A program made the position numbers and the translations under genes. This document shows, piece after piece, positions 35,833-43,951 of a stretch of DNA of 64,000 nucleotides. The notes beneath the pieces are model-generated. The model was not told the DNA's origin. It worked only from the letters and a program-made list of their open reading frames with translations, and ran no database searches. Origin of the DNA: Streptomyces sp. WM6378. GTDB lineage: Bacteria; Actinomycetota; Actinomycetes; Streptomycetales; Streptomycetaceae. The stretch's first letter is position 1; the number at the start of each line of letters is the position of its first letter. Where the stretch lies: assembly GCF_001279695.1 (NCBI RefSeq), contig NZ_LGDD01000291.1, forward strand, positions 11,897-75,896, in the 5' to 3' direction.

Positions 35833-36450
35833 ATGGACATCACCACGGCCGGACCGGCTGTTTCCCCGGTTTCCCCCGCTCTGAAGCTCACCGTTGTTGT
35901 CGCCTCCAACCGCGAGGGCCGGTTCGCGCCGGTCGTCGCCGACTGGTTCCTCGCCCGGGCCCGCGAGCACCACGGCCTCGACGTCGAGGTGCTCGACCTG
36001 GCCGAGGCCGAACTCCCGACCGCCATCTCCCACCACCCCTCGCCCGCCGTAGCGGCCCAACTCGCCGTCATCTCACCGAAGTTGGCGGACGCCGACGCCT
36101 TTGTCGTGATCACCCCCGAGTACAACCACTCCTTCCCCGCCTCGCTGAAGAATCTGATCGACTGGCACTACGTGCAGTGGCAGGCCAAGCCCGTCGGCTT
36201 CGTCTCGTACGGCGGGATCTCGGGCGGTCTGCGGGCGGTCGAGCAACTGCGGCAGGTCTTCGCCGAGATGCATGCCGTCACCGTGCGGGACACGGTCAGC
36301 TTCCACCAGGCGCACGGACTCTTCGACGAGGACGGCGAACACCGCGAGCCCTCGCAGGCCGACGCGGCGGCGAAGAAGATGCTCGACCAGGTGGCGTGGT
36401 GGGCGCGGGCGCTGCGCGAGGCGAAGGAGGCGCGTCCGTACGCGGGCTGA
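35833..36450 (+). CDS. NAD(P)H-dependent FMN reductase, SoxR-regulated
   Basis: A 205-residue flavodoxin-fold reductase. Signatures: LTVVVASNREGRFAPVVADWF (FMN phosphate loop), FVVITPEYNHSFPASLKNLIDW (the family hallmark), and FVSYGGISGGLRAVEQLRQVF. It should reduce FMN or quinone-like compounds. The SoxR-type box directly upstream suggests induction by redox-active compounds; a homologous reductase is a recalled member of the S. coelicolor SoxR regulon. No ribosome site is evident before ATG 35833, and the promoter geometry suggests a leaderless transcript. Confidence 0.92.
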   Translation: MDITTAGPAVSPVSPALKLTVVVASNREGRFAPVVADWFLARAREHHGLDVEVLDLAEAELPTAISHHPSPAVAAQLAVISPKLADADAFVVITPEYNHSFPASLKNLIDWHYVQWQAKPVGFVSYGGISGGLRAVEQLRQVFAEMHAVTVRDTVSFHQAHGLFDEDGEHREPSQADAAAKKMLDQVAWWARALREAKEARPYAG

Positions 36451-36494
36451 GGGGGCAGCATTGGGCGGTCGGAATCTGTCAGTTGATCATCGCC

Positions 36495-36541
36495 AGCTGA
36501 TAGCTGATAGCTGATAGCTGATAGCTGATGGCTGATGGCTG
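36495..36541. repeat. Heptanucleotide tandem repeat (AGCTGAT)
   Basis: Five perfect AGCTGAT units (36495-36529) followed by GGCTGAT and a partial GGCTG. It lies between the converging FMN reductase and histidine kinase genes. AT content is higher than in the surroundings. Confidence 0.9.
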
Positions 36542-36582
36542 TCAGCCGACCGCCCATCCCCCGACCGCCCATCGCCCAACCC

Positions 36583-37896
36583 TCAACCTCCCGGCAGCGA
36601 CACCATCGCCACCGCGCCCCCGCCCTCCGCGTTGCTCAGCGCCACCTCCGCGCCGATGACGTGGGCCTGGCCCAGGGCGATGGTGAGGCCGAGGCCGGTG
36701 CCCTGGCCGCGTTCCTTGGCGCCGGTCACGAAGCGCTGGGGGCCGTCCTTCAGGAGGCGTTCGGGGAAGCCGGGCCCGTGGTCGCGCACGCTGACCGACG
36801 TGCCGTCCACCGTCACCTCGACCGGCTCCGCGCCGTGCCGCCGCGCGTTGGCGATCAGGTTGGCGACGATCCGCTCCAGGCGGCGCGCGTCGGTGCGTAC
36901 GAGGGTGTCCGCGCCGCCGGGGTCATCCGCGGCCTGCTCGGGGCGGCGCGCCAACTCGACGGCCCAGCCGCACCGTTGGAGGATGCCCTCCACGGTGCGG
37001 TCGAGCGGGAGCACCTCCAGGTGGGGCTCCTCCGCGTTCGCGTCGAGCCGGGCGACCTCCAGGAGGTCCTCGGTCAGGGTGCACAGGGCCGAGACCCGGT
37101 CCCGCACCAGCTCGGTCGGGCGGCTCGGAGGCAACAGCTCGGCGGCCGTGTGCAGCCCGGTCAGCGGGGTGCGCAGCTCGTGCGCCACGTCCGCGGTGAA
37201 GCGCTGCTCGGCCTCCAGGCGGCGCTGCAACGACGCGGCCATCGTGTCGACCGCGCAGGCCAGTTCGGCCACCTCGTCCTGGCGGCCGGCGGGGGCCGAC
37301 TGGCCGATCCGGGCGTCGAGTTCACCCCGGCTGATCCGGCGCGCGGTGGCCGCGGCCGTACGCAGTTCACGGCTCAGCCTGCTGGCGAGCCCGGCGCCGC
37401 CGAGCGCCGCGAGCCCGACCACCACCGCGCCCCAGGCCACCAACTGGCCGTCCAGCTCCCGGAGTTCGTCCACCATGGCGTCCAGTGGCTGCCGCACCGA
37501 GAGCACCCGGTCGCCCACGGGCCGCGCGGCCCACACCGCCGGATGCGGTCCTTCCAGGTCCAGGAAGGTGCTCCGCTTTCCGGCGTGGGCGGACTTCCGC
37601 AGCGGCTCGGGCAGGTCCGGGTGGTCGAGCGCGGCCTCGGTGTCGCCGTGGTCGACCTGGCCGGTCAGCTCGTACAGCTGACGTACGCGAATGAGCTGGG
37701 CGGTCGCGGACTCGCGGGCGGTGGCGGCGACCTGCGCGGCGCGCGACTGGTGGATGAGCAGGCCGATGGTGACCGCCACCAGGGCGCAGCCCGCCGCGAG
37801 CAGTGCGGCGATCTTCCAGCGCAGGCTCAGGCCCTGGGTCAGCCCGCGGGCGCGGGCGAGCAGGGCGCGGCACCGGCGCCGCGCGGCGCGCATCAC
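36583..37896 (-). CDS. Sensor histidine kinase (HAMP-HisKA type)
   Basis: A 437-residue kinase. First helix at about residues 27-48, an extracytoplasmic domain of about 100 residues, second helix near 152-172, then HAMP (SRELRTAAATARRISRGELDARIG), the HisKA box with His239 in VAHELRTPLTGLHT, N-box IVANLIANARRHG, DHGPGFP and GTGLGLTIALGQAH. The start overlaps the stop of the lipoprotein gene (GTGATG; GTG 37896 or ATG 37893). No response regulator lies nearby, which is unusual for this class. The lipoprotein may be part of the sensing apparatus. Confidence 0.92.
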   Translation of the reverse strand: MMRAARRRCRALLARARGLTQGLSLRWKIAALLAAGCALVAVTIGLLIHQSRAAQVAATARESATAQLIRVRQLYELTGQVDHGDTEAALDHPDLPEPLRKSAHAGKRSTFLDLEGPHPAVWAARPVGDRVLSVRQPLDAMVDELRELDGQLVAWGAVVVGLAALGGAGLASRLSRELRTAAATARRISRGELDARIGQSAPAGRQDEVAELACAVDTMAASLQRRLEAEQRFTADVAHELRTPLTGLHTAAELLPPSRPTELVRDRVSALCTLTEDLLEVARLDANAEEPHLEVLPLDRTVEGILQRCGWAVELARRPEQAADDPGGADTLVRTDARRLERIVANLIANARRHGAEPVEVTVDGTSVSVRDHGPGFPERLLKDGPQRFVTGAKERGQGTGLGLTIALGQAHVIGAEVALSNAEGGGAVAMVSLPGG

Positions 37897-38705
37897 GAGG
37901 CGCCCTTCCCGCTGTCCGGGCCGCTCGTCCACGTCTTCGCTCCGCCCGTCTTCGCAACTCCGCCCGACTTCGCAGGCCCTGGCGTTTTGCGCGGCCCGGG
38001 GGTCTCGGGCTCGTCCGTGGTGTCCTTCGTGTCCGGGCCCTTCGGGGCGATGCCCTTGTACGTCTTGATGTCGCTCACGGGGGAGAGGCGGGCCCCGTCC
38101 CAGCGGTAGCGGACCGCCTGCTCGGCGCCGTCGTCCGCGGCGCCCCGCGTCACCAGATCGGTGCCGACGGCCTCCACCGCGAGGCGGGTGCCGACGGTGT
38201 AGAGGATGGGAACGATCCGGCCGTCGCGGACCGTGTAGACGATGACGACCGTGCGCCGGGTCTCCAGATCCGCCGCGACGATCAGTTCGGGCGAGCCGTC
38301 GTGGCCGGTCAGGTCGTGGAGGACCGGCGGGCGGATGCCGGGCCGTCCAGGGTGGTCGATCACGGGCAGCCGGACGAGGGTCTTGGCGCGCGGGTCGGCC
38401 TTCAGGATCGCCATCGGGTTCATGCCGCGCAGTCCCTCCTTCGGCACCTTCAGCGATTCGGGGAGCGGGACGGGAGCCTCTCCCCGGCCGGACGCCGTCG
38501 CGCCGTCGCGCCGCGCCTCGCTCTCGTACCAGGCGGGCCACAGCTCCTGGGGACTGGGCTGGAGGGCGACCGTGGAGGCCCGGGCGCCCTCCACGAGACC
38601 GGAGCGCGAACCGCAGCCGGAAATGGCGAGGGCCACCGCGGCGATGCCGAAGGCGGCGATGCTCGCGATGGCGGCGGCGCGGAGAATCCGGAAGGTCTGG
38701 ATCAT
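37893..38705 (-). CDS. Putative lipoprotein cotranscribed with histidine kinase
   Basis: A 270-residue exported protein. The signal peptide ends in a lipobox-like AISGC with Cys near residue 31. The mature domain includes VLHDLTGHDGSPELIVAADLETRRTVVIVYTVRDGRIVPILYTVG, a pattern seen in VCBS/FG-GAP-like strands. A charged low-complexity tail (KGPDTKDTTDEPETPGPRKTPG and following, about 225-270) contains many Lys, Pro and Gly. It overlaps the kinase gene by 4 bases. I do not recognise a named family; a sensing partner of the kinase is inferred. Confidence 0.75.
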   Translation of the reverse strand: MIQTFRILRAAAIASIAAFGIAAVALAISGCGSRSGLVEGARASTVALQPSPQELWPAWYESEARRDGATASGRGEAPVPLPESLKVPKEGLRGMNPMAILKADPRAKTLVRLPVIDHPGRPGIRPPVLHDLTGHDGSPELIVAADLETRRTVVIVYTVRDGRIVPILYTVGTRLAVEAVGTDLVTRGAADDGAEQAVRYRWDGARLSPVSDIKTYKGIAPKGPDTKDTTDEPETPGPRKTPGPAKSGGVAKTGGAKTWTSGPDSGKGAS

Positions 38706-38906
38706 GGTGGGATGCCGGGGGTAGGGAAGGCGGCCGGAACACCGGCACTCCCGTCGACACTAGGAGCGGATCATCACGGAAACCGGGACAACATGTAACA
38801 GCCGTGCGTACGCTCCGCACCGGCCGGCGGGTTCGGGACGTAGGACCCTGCCGGACGACTCTTGTCATCCCGGCCGGACCCGGCCGAACCACCGAGGGAG
38901 GACGCC

Positions 38907-39266
38907 GTGACATCGGCCGATCGGCTGACCGCGCAGGCCACGACCGTGCAGACCATGATCGTGCAGACCACGACCGACAGCGCCGACAAGGCGGCGGCGC
39001 TCGCCCGCGGCGCGGTGGAGGCCCGCCTCGCGGCCTGCGCGCAGATCGTGGGCCCCGTCACCTCCGTCTACCACTGGGCGGGCGGCATCGAGACGACGCA
39101 GGAATGGCAGGTCCTCTTCAAGACCACGGCCGCCCGCTACCCCGAGCTCGAACGCCACCTCCTGGCGGCCCACGACTACGAGACCCCCGAGATCATCGCG
39201 ACCCCGGTGGTGGCCGGCAGCCCGGCCTACCTGTCCTGGATCACGGCCGAAACGGTCGCCCGATGA
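38907..39266 (+). CDS. cutA: CutA1-like protein
   Basis: A 119-residue trimeric ferredoxin-like-fold protein of the CutA1 family, historically linked to divalent cation tolerance. Diagnostic segments are TTTDSADKAAALARGAVEARLAACAQIVGPVTSVYHWAGGIETTQEWQVLFKTT and HDYETPEIIATPVVAGSPAYLSWI. GTG 38907 follows GGGAGGA. It overlaps the next gene by 4 bases (ATGA). Confidence 0.95.
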   Translation: MTSADRLTAQATTVQTMIVQTTTDSADKAAALARGAVEARLAACAQIVGPVTSVYHWAGGIETTQEWQVLFKTTAARYPELERHLLAAHDYETPEIIATPVVAGSPAYLSWITAETVAR

Positions 39267-39718
39267 CCGCCGCCGAGCCGCCGCTCCCCTTCTTCGTGTA
39301 CGGCACGCTCCGCCCCGGCGAGCGCTACTACCGGAGCTTCCTGCAAGGCCGTACGGTCTCCGAGCGCCCGGCGCTGCTCGGCGGCGCCCTCCTGTACGAC
39401 GGTCCCGGCTACCCTTACGCCATAGCCGGGGACGGCACGATCGCCGGCACCCTCATCGAGGTCGCCCCCGACGACTACCCCGAACTCCTCGCCGCGCTCG
39501 ACGAGTTGGAGGAGTACATCGGACCCGGCCACCCCCGCAACCTCTACGACCGCCTGGTGCGCGAGGCGCTGGTGGACGGCCGGCCCGTACGGTCGTGGAC
39601 CTACCTCGCCGCGCCCCGCCTGGCCCGCGAGCTGATCGCCGGCGGCACCCCGATCCCCGGCGGCGACTGGCTCACGTGGCAGGACCGGCCCGCTCCACCC
39701 GTACCGCGCACGCCTTGA
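39263..39718 (+). CDS. Gamma-glutamylcyclotransferase/AIG2-like protein
   Basis: A 151-residue single-domain protein of the gamma-glutamylcyclotransferase fold. The glycine-rich opening is PFFVYGTLRPGERYY, and the likely catalytic Glu lies in LAALDELEEYIG; the closing part is RSWTYLA. The substrate (gamma-glutamyl peptides or amines) is not known. It is translationally coupled to cutA. Its last 47 bases overlap the nitrate reductase gene on the opposite strand. Confidence 0.9.
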   Translation: MTAAEPPLPFFVYGTLRPGERYYRSFLQGRTVSERPALLGGALLYDGPGYPYAIAGDGTIAGTLIEVAPDDYPELLAALDELEEYIGPGHPRNLYDRLVREALVDGRPVRSWTYLAAPRLARELIAGGTPIPGGDWLTWQDRPAPPVPRTP

Positions 39719-41786
39719 ACTCGGGCATCTTCGAGACCGGGTCGAGCGCCGGGTTCGTCAGGTTGTTGGCCCGGCCCTCGCCCGCCCAGTGGAACGGCAT
39801 GAACACCGTGTCCGAGCGAATGGCACCGGTCACCCGGGCCGGAGCGGTGGCCCGCCCGCGCCGCGAGGTCACCGTCACCGCGTCGCCGTCACCCACCCCG
39901 ATCCGGCCGGCGAGCAGCGGATGCATCTCGACGTACGGGCCGGGCGCGGCGGCGTTGAGTTCCGGCACCCGGCGGGTCTGCGCGCCCGACTGGTACTGGG
40001 CGAGCACGCGGCCCGTCGTGAGTACCACCGGATAGTCGGTGTCGGTCTCCTCGTCCGGCTCCCGGTGGGTGACCTCCACGAAGCGGGCCCGCCCGTCCTC
40101 GGTCGCGAACCGGTCGAGGAACAGCCGGGGCGTGCCCGGATGCCCCTCCTGCGGACAGGGCCAGAACACCCCGTCCTCCGCCTCGATCCGGGCATAGCTG
40201 ATGCCCGCATAGTCCGCCGCCCCGCCCGCCGACGCGAGCCGCAGCTCCTCGAACACCTCCTCGGGATCGACCGGAAACCCCTTGGCGACCGACTCCGAAC
40301 CAAGCATCCGCGCAAGGGAGTTGAGGACTTCGAGATCGCTGCGTACGTGCTCCGGAGGCGTGACCGCCGCCCGCCTCAGCAGCACCCGGCCCTCCAGATT
40401 GGTCATCGTGCCGGTCTCCTCCGCCCACTGCGTCACCGGAAGCACCACGTCCGCGAGCTCGGCGGTCTCCGAGAGCACCACGTCCGCGACGGCGAGGAAG
40501 TCCAGCGTGCGCAGCCGCCCCTCGATGTGGGCCGCGCGCGGCGCCGACACCACCGGGTTCGACCCCATGACCAGCAGCGCCTTCACCTCACCGCCCAGCG
40601 CGTCGAGAAGCTCGTACGCGCTGCGCCCCGGTCCCGGAAGCGAGTCCGCCTCGACGCCCCACACCCCGGCGACGTGGGCGCGCGCGGCAGGGTCGGCGAG
40701 CTTGCGGTAGCCGGGCAACTGGTCGGCCTTCTGGCCGTGTTCGCGGCCGCCCTGGCCGTTGCCCTGGCCGGTGAGGCAGCCGTACCCGGACAGCGGGCGG
40801 CCCGCCCGGCCGGTCGCGAGACAGAAGTTGATCCACGCGCCGACCGTGTCGGTGCCCTTGGCGTGCTGCTCGGAGCCGCGCGCGGTGAGCACCATGCCGT
40901 CCGGGGCATCACAGAACATGGCCACGGCGGCACGGAGTTGGGGCACCGGAACGCCGGTGATCTTCTCCACGAGCTCGGGCCAGTGCGCCATCACCGCGGC
41001 CCGCGCCGCCTCCCACCCCGACGTCCGCTCCCGTATGAACTCCTCGTCGGCGCGCCCCTGGGCCACCACCAGGTGCAGCAGGCCGAGCGCGAGCGCGAGG
41101 TCGGTGCCGGGGCGGGGCGCCAGATGCAGGTCGGCCAGCTCGGCGGTCTTCGTGCGGCGCGGGTCGATGACGATCAACTTGCCGCCGTTCTCCCGCAGTT
41201 CGCGCAGGTAGCGCACCGCGGGCGGCATGGTCTCGGCCAGGTTCGACCCCGCCAGGATCACGCATCCGGTCCGCGCCACGTCCGCCAGCGGGAACGGCAG
41301 CCCCCGGTCGACGCCGAACGCCCGCTGATGCGCGGCCGCCGCCGACGACATGCAGAACCGCCCGTTGTAGTCGATCTGGGAGGTGCCGAGCACGACCCGC
41401 GCGAACTTGCCCAGCGCGTACGCCTTCTCGTTCGTCAGCCCGCCGCCGCCGAACACCCCGACCGCGTCGGCCCCGTACCCCTGGCGTACGGAGCCGAGCC
41501 GCTCGGCCACGAGCTCCAGGGCCTCCCCCCAGGTGGCCGGTTCGAGCAGGCCGGTGGCGGCGCGCCGGACGAGCGGCTCGGTCAGCCGCAGGCCCCGGGA
41601 GAGCAGCGCGGGCGCGGAACTCCCCTTGCCGCAAAGGGAGCCCCGGTTCACGGGGAAGTTCCGCCTGACGACATCGAGTCCGCCGTCCGCGCCGCTCGCG
41701 GCCCGCAGTCCCATGCCGCACTGGAGCGAGCAGTACGGGCAGTGGGTGGGGGTCACGGGGGCGGACGCGGGCGCATCTATGGGCAT
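39672..41786 (-). CDS. nasA: Assimilatory nitrate reductase catalytic subunit (molybdopterin enzyme)
   Basis: A 704-residue molybdopterin oxidoreductase. The N-terminal [4Fe-4S] ligands are Cys16, Cys19, Cys23 (HCPYCSLQCGM) and Cys52 (GSLCGKG). The likely molybdenum ligand is Cys145 in NGRFCMSSAAAAHQRAFG. Other family motifs are ILAGSNLAETMPP, IVIDPRRTKTAELAD, QGNGQGGREHGQKADQLPGYR and a C-terminal molydopterin-dinucleotide-binding domain (VVLTTGRVLAQYQSGAQTRRVPEL, FHWAGEGRANNLTNPALDPVSKMPEFKACAV). It should reduce nitrate to nitrite in the cytoplasm, feeding NirBD at 23561-26403. No signal peptide is present. It lacks the BFD-like extension of some NasA proteins. Confidence 0.9.
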   Translation of the reverse strand: MPIDAPASAPVTPTHCPYCSLQCGMGLRAASGADGGLDVVRRNFPVNRGSLCGKGSSAPALLSRGLRLTEPLVRRAATGLLEPATWGEALELVAERLGSVRQGYGADAVGVFGGGGLTNEKAYALGKFARVVLGTSQIDYNGRFCMSSAAAAHQRAFGVDRGLPFPLADVARTGCVILAGSNLAETMPPAVRYLRELRENGGKLIVIDPRRTKTAELADLHLAPRPGTDLALALGLLHLVVAQGRADEEFIRERTSGWEAARAAVMAHWPELVEKITGVPVPQLRAAVAMFCDAPDGMVLTARGSEQHAKGTDTVGAWINFCLATGRAGRPLSGYGCLTGQGNGQGGREHGQKADQLPGYRKLADPAARAHVAGVWGVEADSLPGPGRSAYELLDALGGEVKALLVMGSNPVVSAPRAAHIEGRLRTLDFLAVADVVLSETAELADVVLPVTQWAEETGTMTNLEGRVLLRRAAVTPPEHVRSDLEVLNSLARMLGSESVAKGFPVDPEEVFEELRLASAGGAADYAGISYARIEAEDGVFWPCPQEGHPGTPRLFLDRFATEDGRARFVEVTHREPDEETDTDYPVVLTTGRVLAQYQSGAQTRRVPELNAAAPGPYVEMHPLLAGRIGVGDGDAVTVTSRRGRATAPARVTGAIRSDTVFMPFHWAGEGRANNLTNPALDPVSKMPEFKACAVRVERAGPAT

Positions 41787-41893
41787 GCGCTCCAGGCTAC
41801 GACCGGGGTGTTACACCCGCGTCCGCGCGCGGGTTACGCGGGCGGGGCGGGGGGCTCATTCTGGTCAGGGGGGAGCGGTGAGGGGGGCAGCCG

Positions 41894-42577
41894 TCAGCTG
41901 CCCGCCAGTGCCCTCGCAATCCCCGGCTCCTTGGGACCCAGGAACGTCGGGTCGGGCCGGAACACCACGTCAAGGAGGGCCTTGCCCGCGGCGAAGACCT
42001 CGCGGGTGCCGCCGTAGTACCAGGTCACATCGTGGACGGCGTCGACGCCGACGCCGTAGGACCGGACCCCCGCGGCCTCGCACAGCGCCACCGCGCGCCG
42101 GATGTGGAATCCCTGGCTGACCAGGACGGCCCGGTCAACGCCGAAGATCTTCTTGGCCCGTACGCACGAATCCCAGGTGTCGAACCCCGCGAAGTCGCTG
42201 ACCACGCTCTTGTCCGGCACCCCGTGCTGGACGAGGTAGCCGCGCATCGCGTCGGGCTCGTCGTAGGTGGGTCGGCCGTTGTCGCCGGTGACCAGGACCG
42301 CCTTCACCTTGCCCGCCCGGTACAACTCCACGGCCGCGTCGAGGCGATGGGCGAGGTAGGGCGAGGGCTTGCCGTCCCACAGGCCGGCCCCGAACACCAC
42401 GGCCACCCCGGACACCGGGGCGTCGGCCACCGTGCCGACGCGGCCGCTCGTGCTCGCGTACATCCAGGTGGCGGGCGCGAGCCCGAGCACGCACGCGGCG
42501 ACGACGCCCTGCACGAGGCGGCGCCGGCCCGCGCGGGTGCGCGGCAGACGCGGTCGCTTCAGTCGGATGCGCGGCAC
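41894..42577 (-). CDS. SanA/ElyC/YdcF-family (DUF218) membrane protein
   Basis: A 227-residue protein. A basic N-terminus (PRIRLKRPRLPRTRAGRRR) and one membrane helix (about 22-45) precede a DUF218 domain with VAVVFGAGLWDGKPSPYLAHRLDAAVELYRAGKVKAVLVTGDNG and AVLVSQGFHIRRAVALCEAAGV. The group includes E. coli SanA (vancomycin exclusion), so an envelope role is likely but unproven. GTG 42577 follows AGGGGGA. Confidence 0.9.
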   Translation of the reverse strand: MPRIRLKRPRLPRTRAGRRRLVQGVVAACVLGLAPATWMYASTSGRVGTVADAPVSGVAVVFGAGLWDGKPSPYLAHRLDAAVELYRAGKVKAVLVTGDNGRPTYDEPDAMRGYLVQHGVPDKSVVSDFAGFDTWDSCVRAKKIFGVDRAVLVSQGFHIRRAVALCEAAGVRSYGVGVDAVHDVTWYYGGTREVFAAGKALLDVVFRPDPTFLGPKEPGIARALAGS

Positions 42578-42844
42578 GTGGTCCCCCTGGTGAGCTGCGT
42601 TCTGGTGATCTTCGTCGGCGTACGAGGGGATGGACGTCGCGGGCGGAGAACCGGTTCGCCGCCGGGCGCGCTCCGTACAGCTCTGTGACATGGAAAGACC
42701 CGTGACATGACCCTGCCTCTCGCGGGTGTTCCGCCGACGGCCCGGAGCCGATGCACCCCGTCCTCGCCGCCCCCGTGAGGCCATGGAAAACACCCGTCAC
42801 CGCCGCGCAACGACCCGGCAACGTGCGCCCGGCAGGATCGGTTC

Positions 42845-43849
42845 ATGACGGAGCCGGAGACGAGCCACCTCTTTCCGCACGACCACCTCTTTACGCAGAG
42901 CCAGCTCCCACGGGACCAGCCCTCCCCGCAAAACCAGCCGTTCTCGCAGAGCCGGCCGCCCCTTCCGCTCGACAGCACCGCGCAGCTCCTCACCCGCATC
43001 ACAGCCCAACTGGGCAGCCAGCTCAGCCACGTACGACTGAACGGAACCCCCACCTCCATGCCGCCCCCCGCACGCCCCGCCCTCGTCGCCGTCGCGCACG
43101 GCAGCCGCGACCCCGGCGCGCTGCGGACGGTCACCGCCCTCCTGGAACGGGTCCGCGAACTGCGGCCGGGCCTCGACGTCCGGCTCGGCCACATCGAGCT
43201 GGACCGCCCGCTGCTGCCCGACACCCTGGCCGGCCTTGCGGGAGAGGCCGTCGTCGTGCCGCTGCTGCTCGGCCGCGGCCACCACGTCAAGCACGACATC
43301 CCGCACGCCCTCGCCACGGCGGGCCGGCACCTGAGCGCCCGTGTCGCGGCCCCGCTCGGCCCGCATCCGCTGCTCGTCGAGGCGCTGTACGGGCGGCTCG
43401 TCGAAGCGGGCTGGGACCTCGACGCCCGTACCGTGCGCGGCAGCGGGGTCGTGCTCGCCGCGGCCGGATCGCGCGACCCCGACTCGGCCGCAGACACCCG
43501 CCGCACCGCCACGCTGCTGAGCGAGCGCCTCGGCGGGGTGCCCGTGCTGCCCGCGTACGCCTGCGCCGCTTCTCCCACCGTGCCCGAGGCGCTGCGCGCC
43601 CTCGCCGCGCGCGGCAGGCACCGGGTCGCGGTCGCCTCGTACTTCACCGCTCCGGGACGTTTCGCGGCCGAAAGCGCGGCAAAGGCGCCGTGGATCGCGG
43701 CCGCCCCCATGGGCGCGCATCCGGCCATGGCCAGGCTCGTACTGCACCGCTACGAAGAGGCGTTGACGCGCATGCCGACGACGGCGCGTGACGCCGAACT
43801 CGCCCCCCTCCTCGCCCCCGCACTCACATCCGCCCTCGCCTCCGCCTGA
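42845..43849 (+). CDS. Sirohydrochlorin chelatase-like protein (CbiX family)
   Basis: A 334-residue protein with two CbiX-type chelatase half domains. The first has ALVAVAHGSRDPGALRTVTALLERVRE and VVVPLLLGRGHHVKHDIPHAL with metal-binding His residues. The second has VVLAAAGSRDPDSAADTRRTATLLSERL and CAASPTVPEAL. It probably inserts iron for siroheme (needed by NirB) or cobalt for B12. About 75 extra residues at the N-terminus are His/Gln/Pro-rich (SHLFPHDHLFTQSQLP and following), which may bind metal. ATG 42845 is used; a start further in (VAVAHGSRD region) cannot be excluded. Confidence 0.85.
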   Translation: MTEPETSHLFPHDHLFTQSQLPRDQPSPQNQPFSQSRPPLPLDSTAQLLTRITAQLGSQLSHVRLNGTPTSMPPPARPALVAVAHGSRDPGALRTVTALLERVRELRPGLDVRLGHIELDRPLLPDTLAGLAGEAVVVPLLLGRGHHVKHDIPHALATAGRHLSARVAAPLGPHPLLVEALYGRLVEAGWDLDARTVRGSGVVLAAAGSRDPDSAADTRRTATLLSERLGGVPVLPAYACAASPTVPEALRALAARGRHRVAVASYFTAPGRFAAESAAKAPWIAAAPMGAHPAMARLVLHRYEEALTRMPTTARDAELAPLLAPALTSALASA

Positions 43850-43951
43850 GGCGAGCCCCCGAGCCGAACCGGTCTCCACCCGTGCCCGCATGTGGCGAGC
43901 CTCGATGCCCCCTTGAGCCCACTTGTCAGTGACTCCGTTTACTGTCGGTGC

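Noticed and set aside
36495..36541. Heptamer array as a possible CRISPR
   Set aside because: Units are 7 bases and contiguous with no spacers, so it is a simple tandem repeat.
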